64,000 bases of DNA from Nocardiopsis kunsanensis DSM 44524 (GTDB lineage: Bacteria; Actinomycetota; Actinomycetes; Streptosporangiales; Streptosporangiaceae), in the NCBI RefSeq assembly GCF_000340965.1, contig NZ_ANAY01000006.1, forward strand, positions 307,704 to 371,703. Reading direction: 5' to 3'. How positions within the stretch are numbered: position 1 is the first letter of the stretch; the number at the start of each line of letters is the position of its first letter. Shown here piece after piece: positions 25,927 to 36,088 of this stretch. Made by a program: the position numbers and the translations under genes. The notes under the pieces were generated by a model. The model saw nothing but the letters and a program-made list of their open reading frames with translations, ran no database searches and was not told the DNA's origin.

Positions 25927-26604
25927 TCAAGCGGTACCGGCCTTGTAGCCGACCCCGCGAACGGTCACGACGACCTCGGGATGTTCCGGGTCCTTCTCGA
26001 TCTTGGCGCGCAGGCGCTGCACGTGGACGTTGACCAGGCGGGTGTCCGCGGCGTGGCGGTAGCCCCAGACCTGCTCCAGCAGGACCTCGCGGGTGAAGAC
26101 CTGTCGGGGCTTGCGCGCCAGAGCGACCAGCAGGTCGAACTCCAGCGGCGTGAGGCTGATCTGCTCACCGTCGCGGCGCACCGCGTGCCCGGCGACATCG
26201 ATGGTGATGTCCCCGATCTGCAGGACCTCGGGGGCGGGTTCCTCGGTGCGGCGCAGGCGCACGCGCACACGGGCCACGAGCTCCTTGGGCTTGAAGGGCT
26301 TGACGATGTAGTCGTCAGCGCCCGACTCGAGGCCGAGAACCACGTCGATGGTGTCGCTCTTGGCCGTGAGCATGACGATGGGCACGCCGGACTCGGCGCG
26401 GATCTGTCGGCAGACGTCGATGCCGTCGGCGCCCGGAAGCATCAGGTCGAGCAGGACCAGGTCGGGCTTGGTCTCGCGGAAGGCTTCCAGGGCCTTGTCC
26501 CCGTCGTGGACGAAGGAGGGCTCGAACCCTTCGCCTCGCAGTACGATGCCCAGCATCTCGGCGAGGGCGAGGTCATCGTCGACAACCAGTACACGTCCCT
26601 TCAT
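25927..26604 (-). CDS. mtrA: Response regulator MtrA
   Basis: 225 residues, OmpR/PhoB type. The receiver domain has acidic pocket D10/D11, phosphoacceptor Asp53 (LLDLMLPG) and the conserved Lys in DDYIVKPFKPKEL. The C-terminal winged helix ends in RLRAKIEKDPEHPEVVVTVR. It binds DNA to control cell cycle and wall genes; in Streptomyces it also affects development and antibiotic output. The ATG at 26604 is fixed by the conserved MKGRVLVVDDD start; longer frames upstream are non-homologous. Confidence 0.97.
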   Translation of the reverse strand: MKGRVLVVDDDLALAEMLGIVLRGEGFEPSFVHDGDKALEAFRETKPDLVLLDLMLPGADGIDVCRQIRAESGVPIVMLTAKSDTIDVVLGLESGADDYIVKPFKPKELVARVRVRLRRTEEPAPEVLQIGDITIDVAGHAVRRDGEQISLTPLEFDLLVALARKPRQVFTREVLLEQVWGYRHAADTRLVNVHVQRLRAKIEKDPEHPEVVVTVRGVGYKAGTA

Positions 26605-26971
26605 CGGTGTGTCCGGCGCCGGGCGTCGGACCCGCTCCAAAGCGCGTCCGCGGCGCCTACTCCTCTCTCTGGAACACTCAAGCGGCGTCTTCGTGGTGGC
26701 CTTGCTCCCCAGCCAAGGGAACTGCTTTCGTACGTACTGGATCCACTCTGCCACTTGTACGGAGGTTCGTACTGGCCGATGGATCAAGGCTGACTTGGCC
26801 TGTTGATAACAGAAAGCATACAAAAGGAATGAAGTGCGTCGGCTCCCTCCCGGAGTACCCGACCGTGCGTGGAATGGCCCGAACCGGCCGGTAGGTTGGG
26901 ATCCGGTGCCGTGAGAACCACGTGACCTCGTTCGCGCAGCGTAACCGAAGCCTCAGGGAGGGCGGGACCAG
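26605..26971. promoter_or_regulatory. Divergent promoter region, mtrA / membrane-protein operon
   Basis: A 367-base gap with an AT-rich core near 26800-26835. On the + strand TTGGCC followed after 17 bases by ATACAA is a plausible promoter at about 26795-26823. No coding sequence with convincing codon use was found on either strand. Autoregulation by MtrA is possible but no clear tandem MtrA box was identified. Confidence 0.4.
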
Positions 26972-28216
26972 ATGAGCCACGAGGGCGACCGCAGGGACGA
27001 GCCCGAGCAGCCCGGTCGGTCCGACGGTTGGTCAGCGCCCGGAGGCGGGTGGTCCGCTCCCGGGGGCGGGACACCGCAGGGGCCGCCACCCGGCTACGGT
27101 CCCCCACAAGGTCCTCCTCCACCCGGGTACGGCGGACAGCAAGGACCGCCACCGGGGTACGGCCCCGCGCCCTACGGTCAGCCGCAGCCGCAGGACGGCC
27201 GGCTCCCCAAACCCGGCCTGGTGCCGCTGCGCCCGCTCGGGCTCGGCGACATCCTCAACGGCGCCTTCGCACTGATCCGCAACCACCCGGCCACCACACT
27301 CGGGCTGGCGTTCGTGGTCATGGCAGTCTCGGCAACCATCTCCACCCTGATGAGCAGCGGCTTCCTGGCCGAGTACGAGCGTTCCCTCGAGCAGCTCGTG
27401 AGCGGCCAGGTCTCCCCCGACGACCCGATCATGCCGGTCTCCGGCGGCTCCATGCTGCTGATGATGCTCGGCACGGCGGTCAGTTATCTGGCAGTGACGC
27501 TGCTGACCGCCCTGCTCACCTCGGTGGTGGGTATGGCCGTGCTCGGCCACAAGTTCACGGTCTCGCAGGTCTGGACCGCGGTCCGCGGCCGGATCTGGGC
27601 GATCCTGGGTCTGTCCGTGCTCCAGTACCTCATCCACTTCGCGCTGGCGATGGTGATGGTCGTCCTCATGCTGGGCGGTGCTCTGCTCGGCGCCTTCCTG
27701 GCCGCGACCGGTTCCCAGGCGCTGGGCGCGGTCATCGCACTGGCGTCGGTCCTGCTCGGATTCCTCGGGGGACTGGCACTCTTCGCATGGATCGGTGTCC
27801 GGATCTACCTGGCCATGCCGATCGTGGTCCTGGAACGCCTCGGCCCGGGCAGTTCGTTGGCCCGCTCCTGGCGCCTGACGAAGGGCAACTGGTGGCGGAT
27901 GCTCGGCATCGTGGCGCTCACCCTGCTCATCGTCATCGGTGTCTCCCTGATCCTGATGCTCGCGCTCGGCCTCCTCGCGGGGCTGCCCATGCTGCTGTCC
28001 GACGGCGACCTCGGGATGACCGTGGCGAACGTCCTCGGGGTCGTGGTGGAAGCCCTCACCTCCAGCATCACCACACCCTTCCTCGCCGCCGTCACCACGC
28101 TCCTCTACATCGACCTGCGGATGCGCCGTGAGGGCCTGGACCTGCGTCTGCACTGGGTCGCCCAACAGGGTGTGCCCGTCGGCCCCGAGATCTACCGTCC
28201 GGAGCAGCACGCGTGA
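26972..28216 (+). CDS. Multi-spanning membrane protein with Pro/Gly-rich N-terminus (GPDPase-membrane-domain-like)
   Basis: 414 residues. The first ~80 residues are Gly/Pro/Tyr/Gln-rich (GPPPGYGP repeats) and probably disordered. About six hydrophobic segments follow between residues 100 and 385, including long LALAMVMVVLMLGGALLGA. The region resembles the glycerophosphodiesterase membrane domain without the catalytic GDPD domain. It starts the operon that continues with DUF4129, DUF4350, MoxR and DUF58 genes and overlaps the next gene by GTGA. Function is unknown; an envelope role fits the context. Confidence 0.85.
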   Translation: MSHEGDRRDEPEQPGRSDGWSAPGGGWSAPGGGTPQGPPPGYGPPQGPPPPGYGGQQGPPPGYGPAPYGQPQPQDGRLPKPGLVPLRPLGLGDILNGAFALIRNHPATTLGLAFVVMAVSATISTLMSSGFLAEYERSLEQLVSGQVSPDDPIMPVSGGSMLLMMLGTAVSYLAVTLLTALLTSVVGMAVLGHKFTVSQVWTAVRGRIWAILGLSVLQYLIHFALAMVMVVLMLGGALLGAFLAATGSQALGAVIALASVLLGFLGGLALFAWIGVRIYLAMPIVVLERLGPGSSLARSWRLTKGNWWRMLGIVALTLLIVIGVSLILMLALGLLAGLPMLLSDGDLGMTVANVLGVVVEALTSSITTPFLAAVTTLLYIDLRMRREGLDLRLHWVAQQGVPVGPEIYRPEQHA

Positions 28217-28848
28217 GAGCACCGACCGCTTCCTCCTCGGAGATCACCGGGGAGGAGGGCCGCCGCCGCGCGATCGAGGAACTCAGCGATCCCGTGTACG
28301 GCGACCGCGAACCCTCCCTCCTCGACCGGTTCCTGCAGTGGCTGTCCGACCTCATCGACGACCTCATGCAACTCGGCAACGGCCTGCCCGGCGACTGGTG
28401 GCTGCTGCTGCCGGTACTGCTGGCCCTGGCGTTGCTCGTGGTCGGGCTCGTCGTGTACCTGCGGCCCGGCCGCAACCGCAAGATCGGGGCTCCCGTGCAC
28501 GAGGAGAGCAAACGCACGGCGGCCGACCACCGTGCGGCCGCCGACGGGCACGAGTCCTCCGGTGCCTACGACCGAGCCGTCGTGGAACGCCTGCGCGCGA
28601 TCGACGTCGACCTGGAGGACCGCGCCCTGCTCACCCCGACGGCCGGACGCACCGCCACCGAACTCGCCGCCGAGGCCGGCCGGAGCCTGCCCGAACAGGC
28701 CGGCCGGCTCTCCGACGCCGCCACGCTGTTCAACGACGTCGTCTACGGCCACCGCGAGGCGACCGCGGAGACGGCCCGGACCCTGCGTGAACTCGACGAC
28801 CGCTTGCGCGCCGCGCGCCCGACCCCCGTGGAGGAGGAGCGACGATGA
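28213..28848 (+). CDS. DUF4129 domain membrane protein
   Basis: 211 residues. One transmembrane helix at about 55-85 (LLLPVLLALALLVVGLVVYL) is followed by a cytoplasmic DUF4129-like domain with AYDRAVVERLRAIDVDLEDR and ATLFNDVVYGHREA. Such domains are found fused to transglutaminase-like proteins or next to MoxR/DUF58 genes. The GTG start overlaps the upstream stop; the stop overlaps the next start (ATGA). No enzymatic residues are evident. Confidence 0.88.
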   Translation: MRAPTASSSEITGEEGRRRAIEELSDPVYGDREPSLLDRFLQWLSDLIDDLMQLGNGLPGDWWLLLPVLLALALLVVGLVVYLRPGRNRKIGAPVHEESKRTAADHRAAADGHESSGAYDRAVVERLRAIDVDLEDRALLTPTAGRTATELAAEAGRSLPEQAGRLSDAATLFNDVVYGHREATAETARTLRELDDRLRAARPTPVEEERR

Positions 28849-29990
28849 GCACCTCGGAAACCGGGTGGCGCCGCGTCTGGCGGGCGGTCCGGATCCCCGG
28901 CGCGGTCCTGATCGTGCTGGTCGTCGTGGCGGTCCTGGCCTCGCTCGGTGACGAGCAGTTCCCCGAGGGGCACATGGATCCCGGGAGCGTCGATCCCCAG
29001 GGCGGACGAGCACTCGTGCAGACCATGCAGGAGGACCGCGACGTCCACGTGGTGCGCTCGGCGGACGGTGCCGAGCAGGCCCTGGACGCCGCCGGCGACA
29101 ACAGTGTGCTGGCCGTGTTCCTCGATCACCGGCTGGAACCCGGTGAGGTGCGGAGCCTGGCCGAGTTGGAGAGCGACACCCTCCTGGTGCAGCCCACCCT
29201 GCAGACACTGGAGGAGTTCGCGCCCGGCGTGGACATGAGCGGGCGCACCGAGTCCGACGAGACCCTCGACGGCGGGTGCGCCCTGCCCGCCGTCGCGTCG
29301 GCCGGCCCCGCCGACGTGGCCGGAGAGCTGTACGAGGCTGCTCCCGGCCAGGCCGTCACCGAGTGTTACGCGGCCGCTTCCGGGTCCGCGGTGGTCCAGG
29401 TCGAGCACGGCTCCGGGACCACCACCGTCGTGGGCACCGACCACTTCATGACCAACACCGAGCTCGCCGACGAGGGCAACGCCGCGCTGGCCATGAACCT
29501 CATGGACGCCGAGGACGTGGTGTGGCTGCGTCCCGACGTGCACGTACCCGAGGACAGCGCCACCCTGACGGAGCTGCTGCCCCGGAGCCTGCTCTGGTCT
29601 GCGGTCCCGCTGGTGGGCGCGCTGCTCCTGCTGGCTCTGTGGCGCGGACGCCGTCTCGGCGCGCTCGTACCCGAGTCGCTGCCCGTGGTGGTGCGCGCCG
29701 CCGAGACCACCGAGGGCCGTGCCGGGCTGTACCACTCGCGCAAGGCACGGGACCGGGCGGCCGCCGCACTGCGGACCGGGTTCCTGGACCGTGTCCAGGG
29801 CAAACTCGGCCTGCGCCCTGACGACCCACGGGAGACCGTGGTCTCCGCGCTCGCCACACGGCTGGGCGAGGACCCGGTGCGTGTACGGGCGCTGCTGTAC
29901 CCCGACCGTCCGGACCCGTACGCGGGGGACGACGAGGCGCTGAACCGGCTCGCGGAGGAGCTGGACGAGCGGGCCCGGAGGCTGCGGTGA
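28845..29990 (+). CDS. DUF4350 domain membrane protein
   Basis: 381 residues. TM1 lies at about 15-40, a DUF4350 extracellular or periplasm-facing domain follows (GSVDPQGGRALVQTM, FLDHRLEPGEV, VVGTDHFMTN), then TM2 near 248-268 (PLVGALLLLALWRGRRLGAL), and a basic cytoplasmic tail. It is the usual partner of DUF4129 and MoxR proteins in actinobacteria. It overlaps the previous gene by four bases. Function is unknown. Confidence 0.88.
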   Translation: MSTSETGWRRVWRAVRIPGAVLIVLVVVAVLASLGDEQFPEGHMDPGSVDPQGGRALVQTMQEDRDVHVVRSADGAEQALDAAGDNSVLAVFLDHRLEPGEVRSLAELESDTLLVQPTLQTLEEFAPGVDMSGRTESDETLDGGCALPAVASAGPADVAGELYEAAPGQAVTECYAAASGSAVVQVEHGSGTTTVVGTDHFMTNTELADEGNAALAMNLMDAEDVVWLRPDVHVPEDSATLTELLPRSLLWSAVPLVGALLLLALWRGRRLGALVPESLPVVVRAAETTEGRAGLYHSRKARDRAAAALRTGFLDRVQGKLGLRPDDPRETVVSALATRLGEDPVRVRALLYPDRPDPYAGDDEALNRLAEELDERARRLR

Positions 29991-30048
29991 TCCCGACCGG
30001 TACTCCACACGCTGCAACCGACAGGTATTCGAGAGAGGTGGGCCGCAC

Positions 30049-31034
<986 letters not shown>

Positions 31035-31035
<1 letters not shown>

Positions 31036-32333
31036 TGGTGGTCACCGGCCGGTCGGTGGTACTCGCTCTGCTCGCGGTCGGGGCGGTACTGGTCTCCGGC
31101 CAGATCAGTCCGCAGGTCACGGCCCTCTCCTCGGCCGTGGTGGTGGCCCTGCTCGTACTGGACGTGCTGCTCGCGGCGAGCCCGCGCGCCATGCGTCTGA
31201 TGCGTGAGGGCGACACATCGGTGCGGCTGGGTGAGGCCGCGACGCTCTCCCTGGTGCTGCACAACCCGACGCGGCGGACCCTGCGCGGGCGCGTACGCGA
31301 CGCGTGGCCGCCGAGCGCACACGTGGAACCCCGGTCGACGCCGGTGCGTGTCACGGGCGGCGAGCGCCGCCGGACCGGTGTACGGCTCACCCCGAGCCGG
31401 CGCGGCGACGTCCGGGCCGCGGGGGTCACGGTGCGCGCCATCGGACCGCTGGGACTGGCGGGACGGCAACGGACCCTGGCGGCTCCGTGGACCGTACGGG
31501 TGCTGCCGCCCTTCCACAGCCGCCGCCACCTGCCCGGCAAACTCTCGCGGCTGCGGGAGCTGGAGGGCCAGCACACCGCGATGGTGCGTGGGCAGGGCAG
31601 CGAGTTCGACTCCCTGCGCGACTACGTGCGCGGCGACGACGTGCGTTCCATCGACTGGCGCGCGACCGCCCGCAACGACGGGGTCGTGGTGCGTACGTGG
31701 CGCCCGGAGCGGGACCGGAGGATCCTCGTCGTGCTCGACACCGGACGCACTTCCGCGGGCCGGGTGGGCGACACCCCGCGCCTGGACCACTCCATGGACG
31801 CGGCGCTGCTGCTGGCGGCGCTGGCCGGGCGTGCGGGTGACCGGGTGGACTTCCTCGCCTACGACCGCCGCGTACGTGCCCAGGTGCGTTCCGGGGGCAA
31901 GGGCAGCCAGATCGAACAGCTGGTGACGGCGATGGCCCCGCTGGAGGCCGCGCTGGTGGAGTCCGACCCCGCAGGTATGGCCGGCACCGTCATGGCCCAG
32001 GGCCGCACCCGCAAGCTCGTGGTGCTGCTGACCGACCTCGACGCGGCCGCGCTGGAGGAGAACCTGCTCCCCCGCCTGCCCGCGCTGACCTCGCGCCACC
32101 TGCTCATGGTCGCCTCGGTCCGCGCCCCCGAGGTCGACGCGATGACCCGGGAACGCGGCACCCCGGAGGCCCTGTACCGTGCCGCGTCGGCCGAGCGCAC
32201 CCTCGCCGAGCGGCGCCGGGTGACGGCGGAGCTGCGCCGGATGGGCGCGGAGGTCGTCGACGCCGACCCCGACCACATCGCTCCGGCCCTCGCCGACGCC
32301 TACATCAACCTGAAGGCTCAGGGACGGTTGTAG
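31035..32333 (+). CDS. DUF58 (VWA-like) membrane-anchored protein
   Basis: 432 residues. Two N-terminal hydrophobic stretches (about 6-25 and 30-50) precede the DUF58 core with RDYVRGDDVRSIDWRATARN and a VWA-like ILVVLDTGRTSAGR carrying a partial MIDAS motif. It is the canonical partner of the preceding MoxR ATPase. Likely acts on envelope or exported complexes. The ATG at 31035 shares its A with the MoxR stop. It is last in the operon. Confidence 0.93.
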
Positions 32334-32376
32334 CCGTATCCCGCGCGGGAAGTGCACTTCCCGCGCGGGATACGGC
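32333..32376 (+). terminator. 44-base perfect palindrome at the end of the MoxR-DUF58 operon
   Basis: The arms GCCGTATCCCGCGCGGGAAG + TG and their exact complement meet at GTGCAC. Each arm contains the smaller palindrome TCCCGCGCGGGA, so alternative hairpins or a cruciform can form. It begins on the last base of the DUF58 stop codon. No U-run follows (CAACTC). It probably terminates the operon. Confidence 0.75.
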
Positions 32377-32718
32377 CAACTCTGTGTACACCCTGCTTCG
32401 GCGCCCCGCCACATCCTTGTCTTGGTGGAAAGTGCGGCGTTGTGCGGGGTTGAGGGTGTGGGGTTTCTCGTGGTGCCGGGGGTGGCGGTTCGCCGGGGTC
32501 GGGAATTCCAGCCCGGCCGGGTCTCCGACGAACACCGCCCACCTGAACCGATCCATGAACCCCTCTCCCCAGACGCAGGTCCAGCGCCACCCGCCATCGA
32601 CCTCCACAGGTCGCCCACCCTCCACGGGCCACTGGTCCCAGCCCCCACCCGCCCCCGCCGCCCATGACCCACTCCGACCGGCTCAACGGGCTTCCACACG
32701 ACACCCGCACTGGGCACC
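32377..32718. other. 342-base gap with strand-skewed base composition
   Basis: The + strand is G/T-rich at about 32430-32520, then C/A-rich to 32700. No frame on either strand has convincing codon use or a known domain. The promoter of the NB-ARC gene should lie here, but no clear hexamers were found. Confidence 0.4.
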
Positions 32719-33930
32719 ATGGATGGCATGCCCCCTCATGACCCGGACATCGGCAACACCACCCGAGGGACCGTCCACGGCCAGCTCCTCCAGGCGCGGG
32801 ACATCCACCACCTCACCGTGTCGTCCGCCCCGGATACAAGCGCTCCCAGGACCACCGCCCCGGACATCTCTCTCGTCCCTCCCCTCCCCGCAACCGCCGT
32901 CCGCGGGCGCACGCGGCTGATCGAGGAGCTCACCACGGCGATGGGCTCGGCTTCCTCGGTCCCGCACGTACTCACCGGTCCAGGCGGGTTCGGCAAGACC
33001 ACTGTGGCCGCCGCACTGGCCGAACATGCGCAGGGCCGGGGTAGAAGAGTGTTCTGGATACGCGCGGGCGAAGTCTCCGCCGGGCTCCTCGAAGCCGCCG
33101 TGGAGGTGGGCGGTCCCCGGTCCGAGGCCGAGGAGGTACGCGGCTCGCCCCGACGCGCCGCACGCTGGGTGTGGCAGCATCTGGACCGCTCCCCCGAACC
33201 CTGGCTCCTGGTCTTCGACAACGCCGGCCGGCCCCAGGAGCTCGACCAGCACCGCCGTCCGGGCGAACAGGCCGGCCTGCTCCGATCGAGCCCGGCAGGA
33301 TTCGTCCTGGTGACGAGCCGGGTGGACGACCCGGCCCTGTGGGCTCCGGCTCAGGTACACAAGGTCGTCGAGCTCGACGATGCGGCCGCAGGTGCTGCGC
33401 TCGCCGACCACGCGGGGGAGGAAGCCCTGCCGGGCGCCGAGGAACTGGCCGAGAGGCTGGGCGGGGTACCGCTGGCCCTCGCACTCGCCGGCCGGATCCT
33501 GGCCACGCACCGGGTCCTGTTCCCCGACGCGCGGGCGCTGCGCAAAAGGCTGGACGAGGACGGTGCAGCCCACCTCGACTCGCTCGCCGAACCTCTGCTC
33601 ACCGGTCCGGACGCGCGGCGGCTGTTGCTCTCCGGTGTCTGGCAGTTGTCCCTGGAGTTCGTCGCGAGGGTCGAACCGCAAGCGCCCCCGCTCCTGCGCC
33701 GGCTCGCGGCCCTCAGCGGCAGGGGGCTCCCGTTCCCGTTGCGCCGGATCGTCCCGGAGCTCCTCCGGGAGGGGCCACCGTGGCCGACCGACAGAGCCGA
33801 GTTGGCACGCGTCATCAACGCTCTTGTCGTCCACGGCCTGGTTTCGACCGTTCGGCACGGGCAGGACACGGAGCTTCTCCTGCATCCCTTGGTCTCCGAA
33901 GCGCTCCGAGCCCGGGTGGAGCCCGTGTGA
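32719..33930 (+). CDS. NB-ARC type STAND NTPase, compact form
   Basis: 403 residues. The N-terminus GNTTRGTVHGQLLQARDIH is a short motif common to actinomycete STAND proteins. The P-loop GPGGFGKTT lies at 87-95; Walker B-like LLVFDNAG at about 163-170; an RNBS-B-like LVTSR; and a GLPL-like GGVPLALALAG. A winged-helix-like part fills the remaining C-terminus. There is no TPR, WD40 or effector domain, which is unusual, as STAND proteins normally carry a sensor. ATG 32719 or ATG 32728 could be the start. It sits between conserved operons, suggesting insertion. Regulation or phage defence are possible roles; neither is shown. Confidence 0.85.
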   Translation: MDGMPPHDPDIGNTTRGTVHGQLLQARDIHHLTVSSAPDTSAPRTTAPDISLVPPLPATAVRGRTRLIEELTTAMGSASSVPHVLTGPGGFGKTTVAAALAEHAQGRGRRVFWIRAGEVSAGLLEAAVEVGGPRSEAEEVRGSPRRAARWVWQHLDRSPEPWLLVFDNAGRPQELDQHRRPGEQAGLLRSSPAGFVLVTSRVDDPALWAPAQVHKVVELDDAAAGAALADHAGEEALPGAEELAERLGGVPLALALAGRILATHRVLFPDARALRKRLDEDGAAHLDSLAEPLLTGPDARRLLLSGVWQLSLEFVARVEPQAPPLLRRLAALSGRGLPFPLRRIVPELLREGPPWPTDRAELARVINALVVHGLVSTVRHGQDTELLLHPLVSEALRARVEPV

Positions 33931-34083
33931 GCGTGCCTCGGGCCGTCGAAGGGTGAGGGACGTGGCCTTGCGCGGGGGCGGGGCCGGCGGGTCGGTGGCC
34001 GGCCGGTGGATCGGTGGTGGGCGGGACCGGACCCGTGGACTGGTGCCGGGTGGGCATGTTCCCCAGATCACCGGACAACACGT

Positions 34084-35091
34084 CTAGCCCGCCACGGGCA
34101 CGGCCTCGGGTGTGTTCCGGATGTCTCCGGTCTCGCCCTTCCGGTAGGCGCGCTTGCCGACGGTGTACACGTACGCCAGGAACAGCACCTCGACGAAGAA
34201 GCCGATTCCCAACCCGACCGGGGTGGCGATGCGGCCGCGCACCATGTTCCCGGTGACCAGGCCCTCGACGAGGCCGGACACGAACAGCACCACGACCAGC
34301 CCCAACGCGACGGCCATGGCGGCCCGTGCCTCTTCCCCGAGCGCACGCAGGCGCGGACGGTCTCCGGGCTCGATGATCGTCCACCCGAGCTTGAGCCCGA
34401 CCCCTCCGGCGACGAAGACGGCGGTCAGTTCCAGGAAACCGTGCGGAAGGATGAGGGAGAAGAACTCCTCCCCGCGGCCGTGCACGATCATCATCCCGGC
34501 GGAGGAACCGATACCCGCACCGTTCATCGCGAGCACGGCGATGGTGGGCAGGGCCAGGAACACCCCGAAGACGATGGCCTGTGCTGCGACCCAGGCGTTG
34601 TTGGTCCACACCTGGGCGGAGAAGGAGGTCCCGGGGTTCTCGGCGTAGTAGTTGGCGAAGTCGTGCTCCACGTACTGCCGCATGGCCTCGGGGGTCTGCA
34701 TGGCGTTGAGGACCTCTGGGTCGAGCACCACCCAGGCCCCGGCGAGGAAGGCCACGAGCAGGGTTCCCGCGCTGGCCCCGATCCACCACCAGCGCAGACG
34801 GTAGAGGGTCCCGGGGAAGGTGCGGGTGAAGAAACCGGAGACCTCGCTCCAGGAGGAGGAGTGCGCTCCGGTCACGGCGGACCGCGCCCGGGCCACCAGC
34901 GCCGAGAGGCGGGCGACCAGGTTGGGGTCCTGGCCGGCGGAACGCACCACGGACAGGTGGGTGGAGACGCGCTGGTAGAGGTCGACGAGCTCGTCGACCT
35001 CCTCGCCCGCGAGCGAGCGCCGCCGCCGGACCAGTTCGTCCAGTCGTTTCCACTCCTGGGCGTGTGTCGCCGCGAACACGTCGATATCCAC
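34084..35091 (-). CDS. SpoIIM-like (stage II sporulation M / DUF95) membrane protein
   Basis: 335 residues. A soluble N-terminal ~100 residues (DIDVFAATHAQEWKRLDEL) is followed by about six hydrophobic segments. LILPHGFLELTAVFVAGG is a SpoIIM family hallmark. In Bacillus SpoIIM is part of the DMP peptidoglycan hydrolase complex; in actinobacteria the homolog often neighbours MoxR/DUF58 and RDD genes, as here. GTG 35091 with AAGG eight bases upstream fits. Longer frames upstream are not homologous. Confidence 0.92.
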   Translation of the reverse strand: MDIDVFAATHAQEWKRLDELVRRRRSLAGEEVDELVDLYQRVSTHLSVVRSAGQDPNLVARLSALVARARSAVTGAHSSSWSEVSGFFTRTFPGTLYRLRWWWIGASAGTLLVAFLAGAWVVLDPEVLNAMQTPEAMRQYVEHDFANYYAENPGTSFSAQVWTNNAWVAAQAIVFGVFLALPTIAVLAMNGAGIGSSAGMMIVHGRGEEFFSLILPHGFLELTAVFVAGGVGLKLGWTIIEPGDRPRLRALGEEARAAMAVALGLVVVLFVSGLVEGLVTGNMVRGRIATPVGLGIGFFVEVLFLAYVYTVGKRAYRKGETGDIRNTPEAVPVAG

Positions 35092-35202
35092 GTTTCGGAC
35101 CTTACTCGATGGCCGGCGGGGCACGACCCGGCGGACGGTACGGCGTTCCTGGTGGGCGGGTAGTGTCGACAGGGACGTGCGCGGCAGAGCCCGAGGGAGT
35201 GT

Positions 35203-36051
35203 GTGTTGGTGTCCTTTCCCGGCGGTGGCCCGGTCCACGACGATCCGTACGGATCGTCGCCCCTGGTCACGGGTGATGCCGTGGTCCTCGAGCTGCGGCC
35301 GGCGGGGTTCGCCACCAGGGCGATCGCCCTGGTCATCGACATGCTGCTGCAGATCATCCTGCTGGTGGCGCTGGGGATGCTGGGGTCGTGGATGAGCACG
35401 GGCCTGGACGAAGCGGCACTGGCGGCGTTGACGCTGGGCCTGACCGTCCTGGTGATCGTCGGGTACCCGACAGCGTTCGAGACGCTCTCCCGGGGCCGTT
35501 CCCTGGGCAAGCTCGCGCTCGGGTTGCGTGTGGTGGGCACCGACGGCTCCCCCGAACGGTTCCGGCAGGCGCTGGGGCGTGCGCTCATGTCCGTCGTCGA
35601 GGTGTGGATGACCACGGGGGTGGTCGCGCTCATCACCTCCCTGATCAACCGGGACGGCCGCCGCCTGGGCGACTTCGTGGCCGGCACGACCGTGGTGGAG
35701 GAACGTACGGGCCGCCGCCGCAACGAGACGATCACCATGCCGCCGCAGCTGGCGGGGTGGGCCGCCAACGCCGAGCTCTCGGGGCTGTCCCCGGAGACGG
35801 CCGCGGACGCGCGCCAGTACGTGCTGCGCTACGACGAGTTGGCCGAGCACACCCGGCACGAGTTGGGCATCCGGTTGGCCGAAGCGGTCGCCGCGCAGGT
35901 GAGCCCACCTCCGCCGCCGGGTACCTCTCCTCCCTACTTCCTGGCGGCGGTTCTGGCTGAGCGGCGTCGCCGCGGTACGGCTCCCGAGGGCGGCAACGGT
36001 GTCCAGGGGCCGCCGCACGAGCGGTTCTCCGACGGCCGTTTCCCGATCTGA
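35203..36051 (+). CDS. RDD-family membrane protein
   Basis: 282 residues. The RDD domain spans about 30-165 with FATRAIALVIDMLLQ, then two or three hydrophobic segments, and RSLGKLALGLRVVG and GRRLGDFVAGTTVV. A cytoplasmic Pro-rich tail of ~110 residues follows. Some RDD proteins transport ions or regulate; specific function is unknown. GTG 35203 or GTG 35209 could be used; GAGGGAG lies upstream. Divergent from the SpoIIM gene. Confidence 0.9.
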   Translation: MLVSFPGGGPVHDDPYGSSPLVTGDAVVLELRPAGFATRAIALVIDMLLQIILLVALGMLGSWMSTGLDEAALAALTLGLTVLVIVGYPTAFETLSRGRSLGKLALGLRVVGTDGSPERFRQALGRALMSVVEVWMTTGVVALITSLINRDGRRLGDFVAGTTVVEERTGRRRNETITMPPQLAGWAANAELSGLSPETAADARQYVLRYDELAEHTRHELGIRLAEAVAAQVSPPPPPGTSPPYFLAAVLAERRRRGTAPEGGNGVQGPPHERFSDGRFPI

Positions 36052-36063
36052 ACCGTCCCGGTC

Positions 36064-36087
36064 GCGCGAGGCCCGGGGGCCTCGCGC
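36064..36087. terminator. Bidirectional hairpin between RDD gene and SAHase paralog
   Basis: GCGCGAGGCCC (36064-36074) pairs perfectly with GGGCCTCGCGC (36077-36087) across a two-base GG turn (in practice a four-base loop). It sits 1 base from the stop of the leftward gene. Confidence 0.7.
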
Positions 36088-36088
36088 C

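Noticed and set aside
32305..32625. A 106-codon minus-strand frame in the gap before the NB-ARC gene
   Set aside because: Its start and composition are poor, it overlaps the 44-base palindrome and the end of the DUF58 gene, and no family is recognised.
33940..34080. G-rich stretch after the NB-ARC gene as a G-quadruplex
   Set aside because: Runs of three or more G do not reach four with proper spacing.
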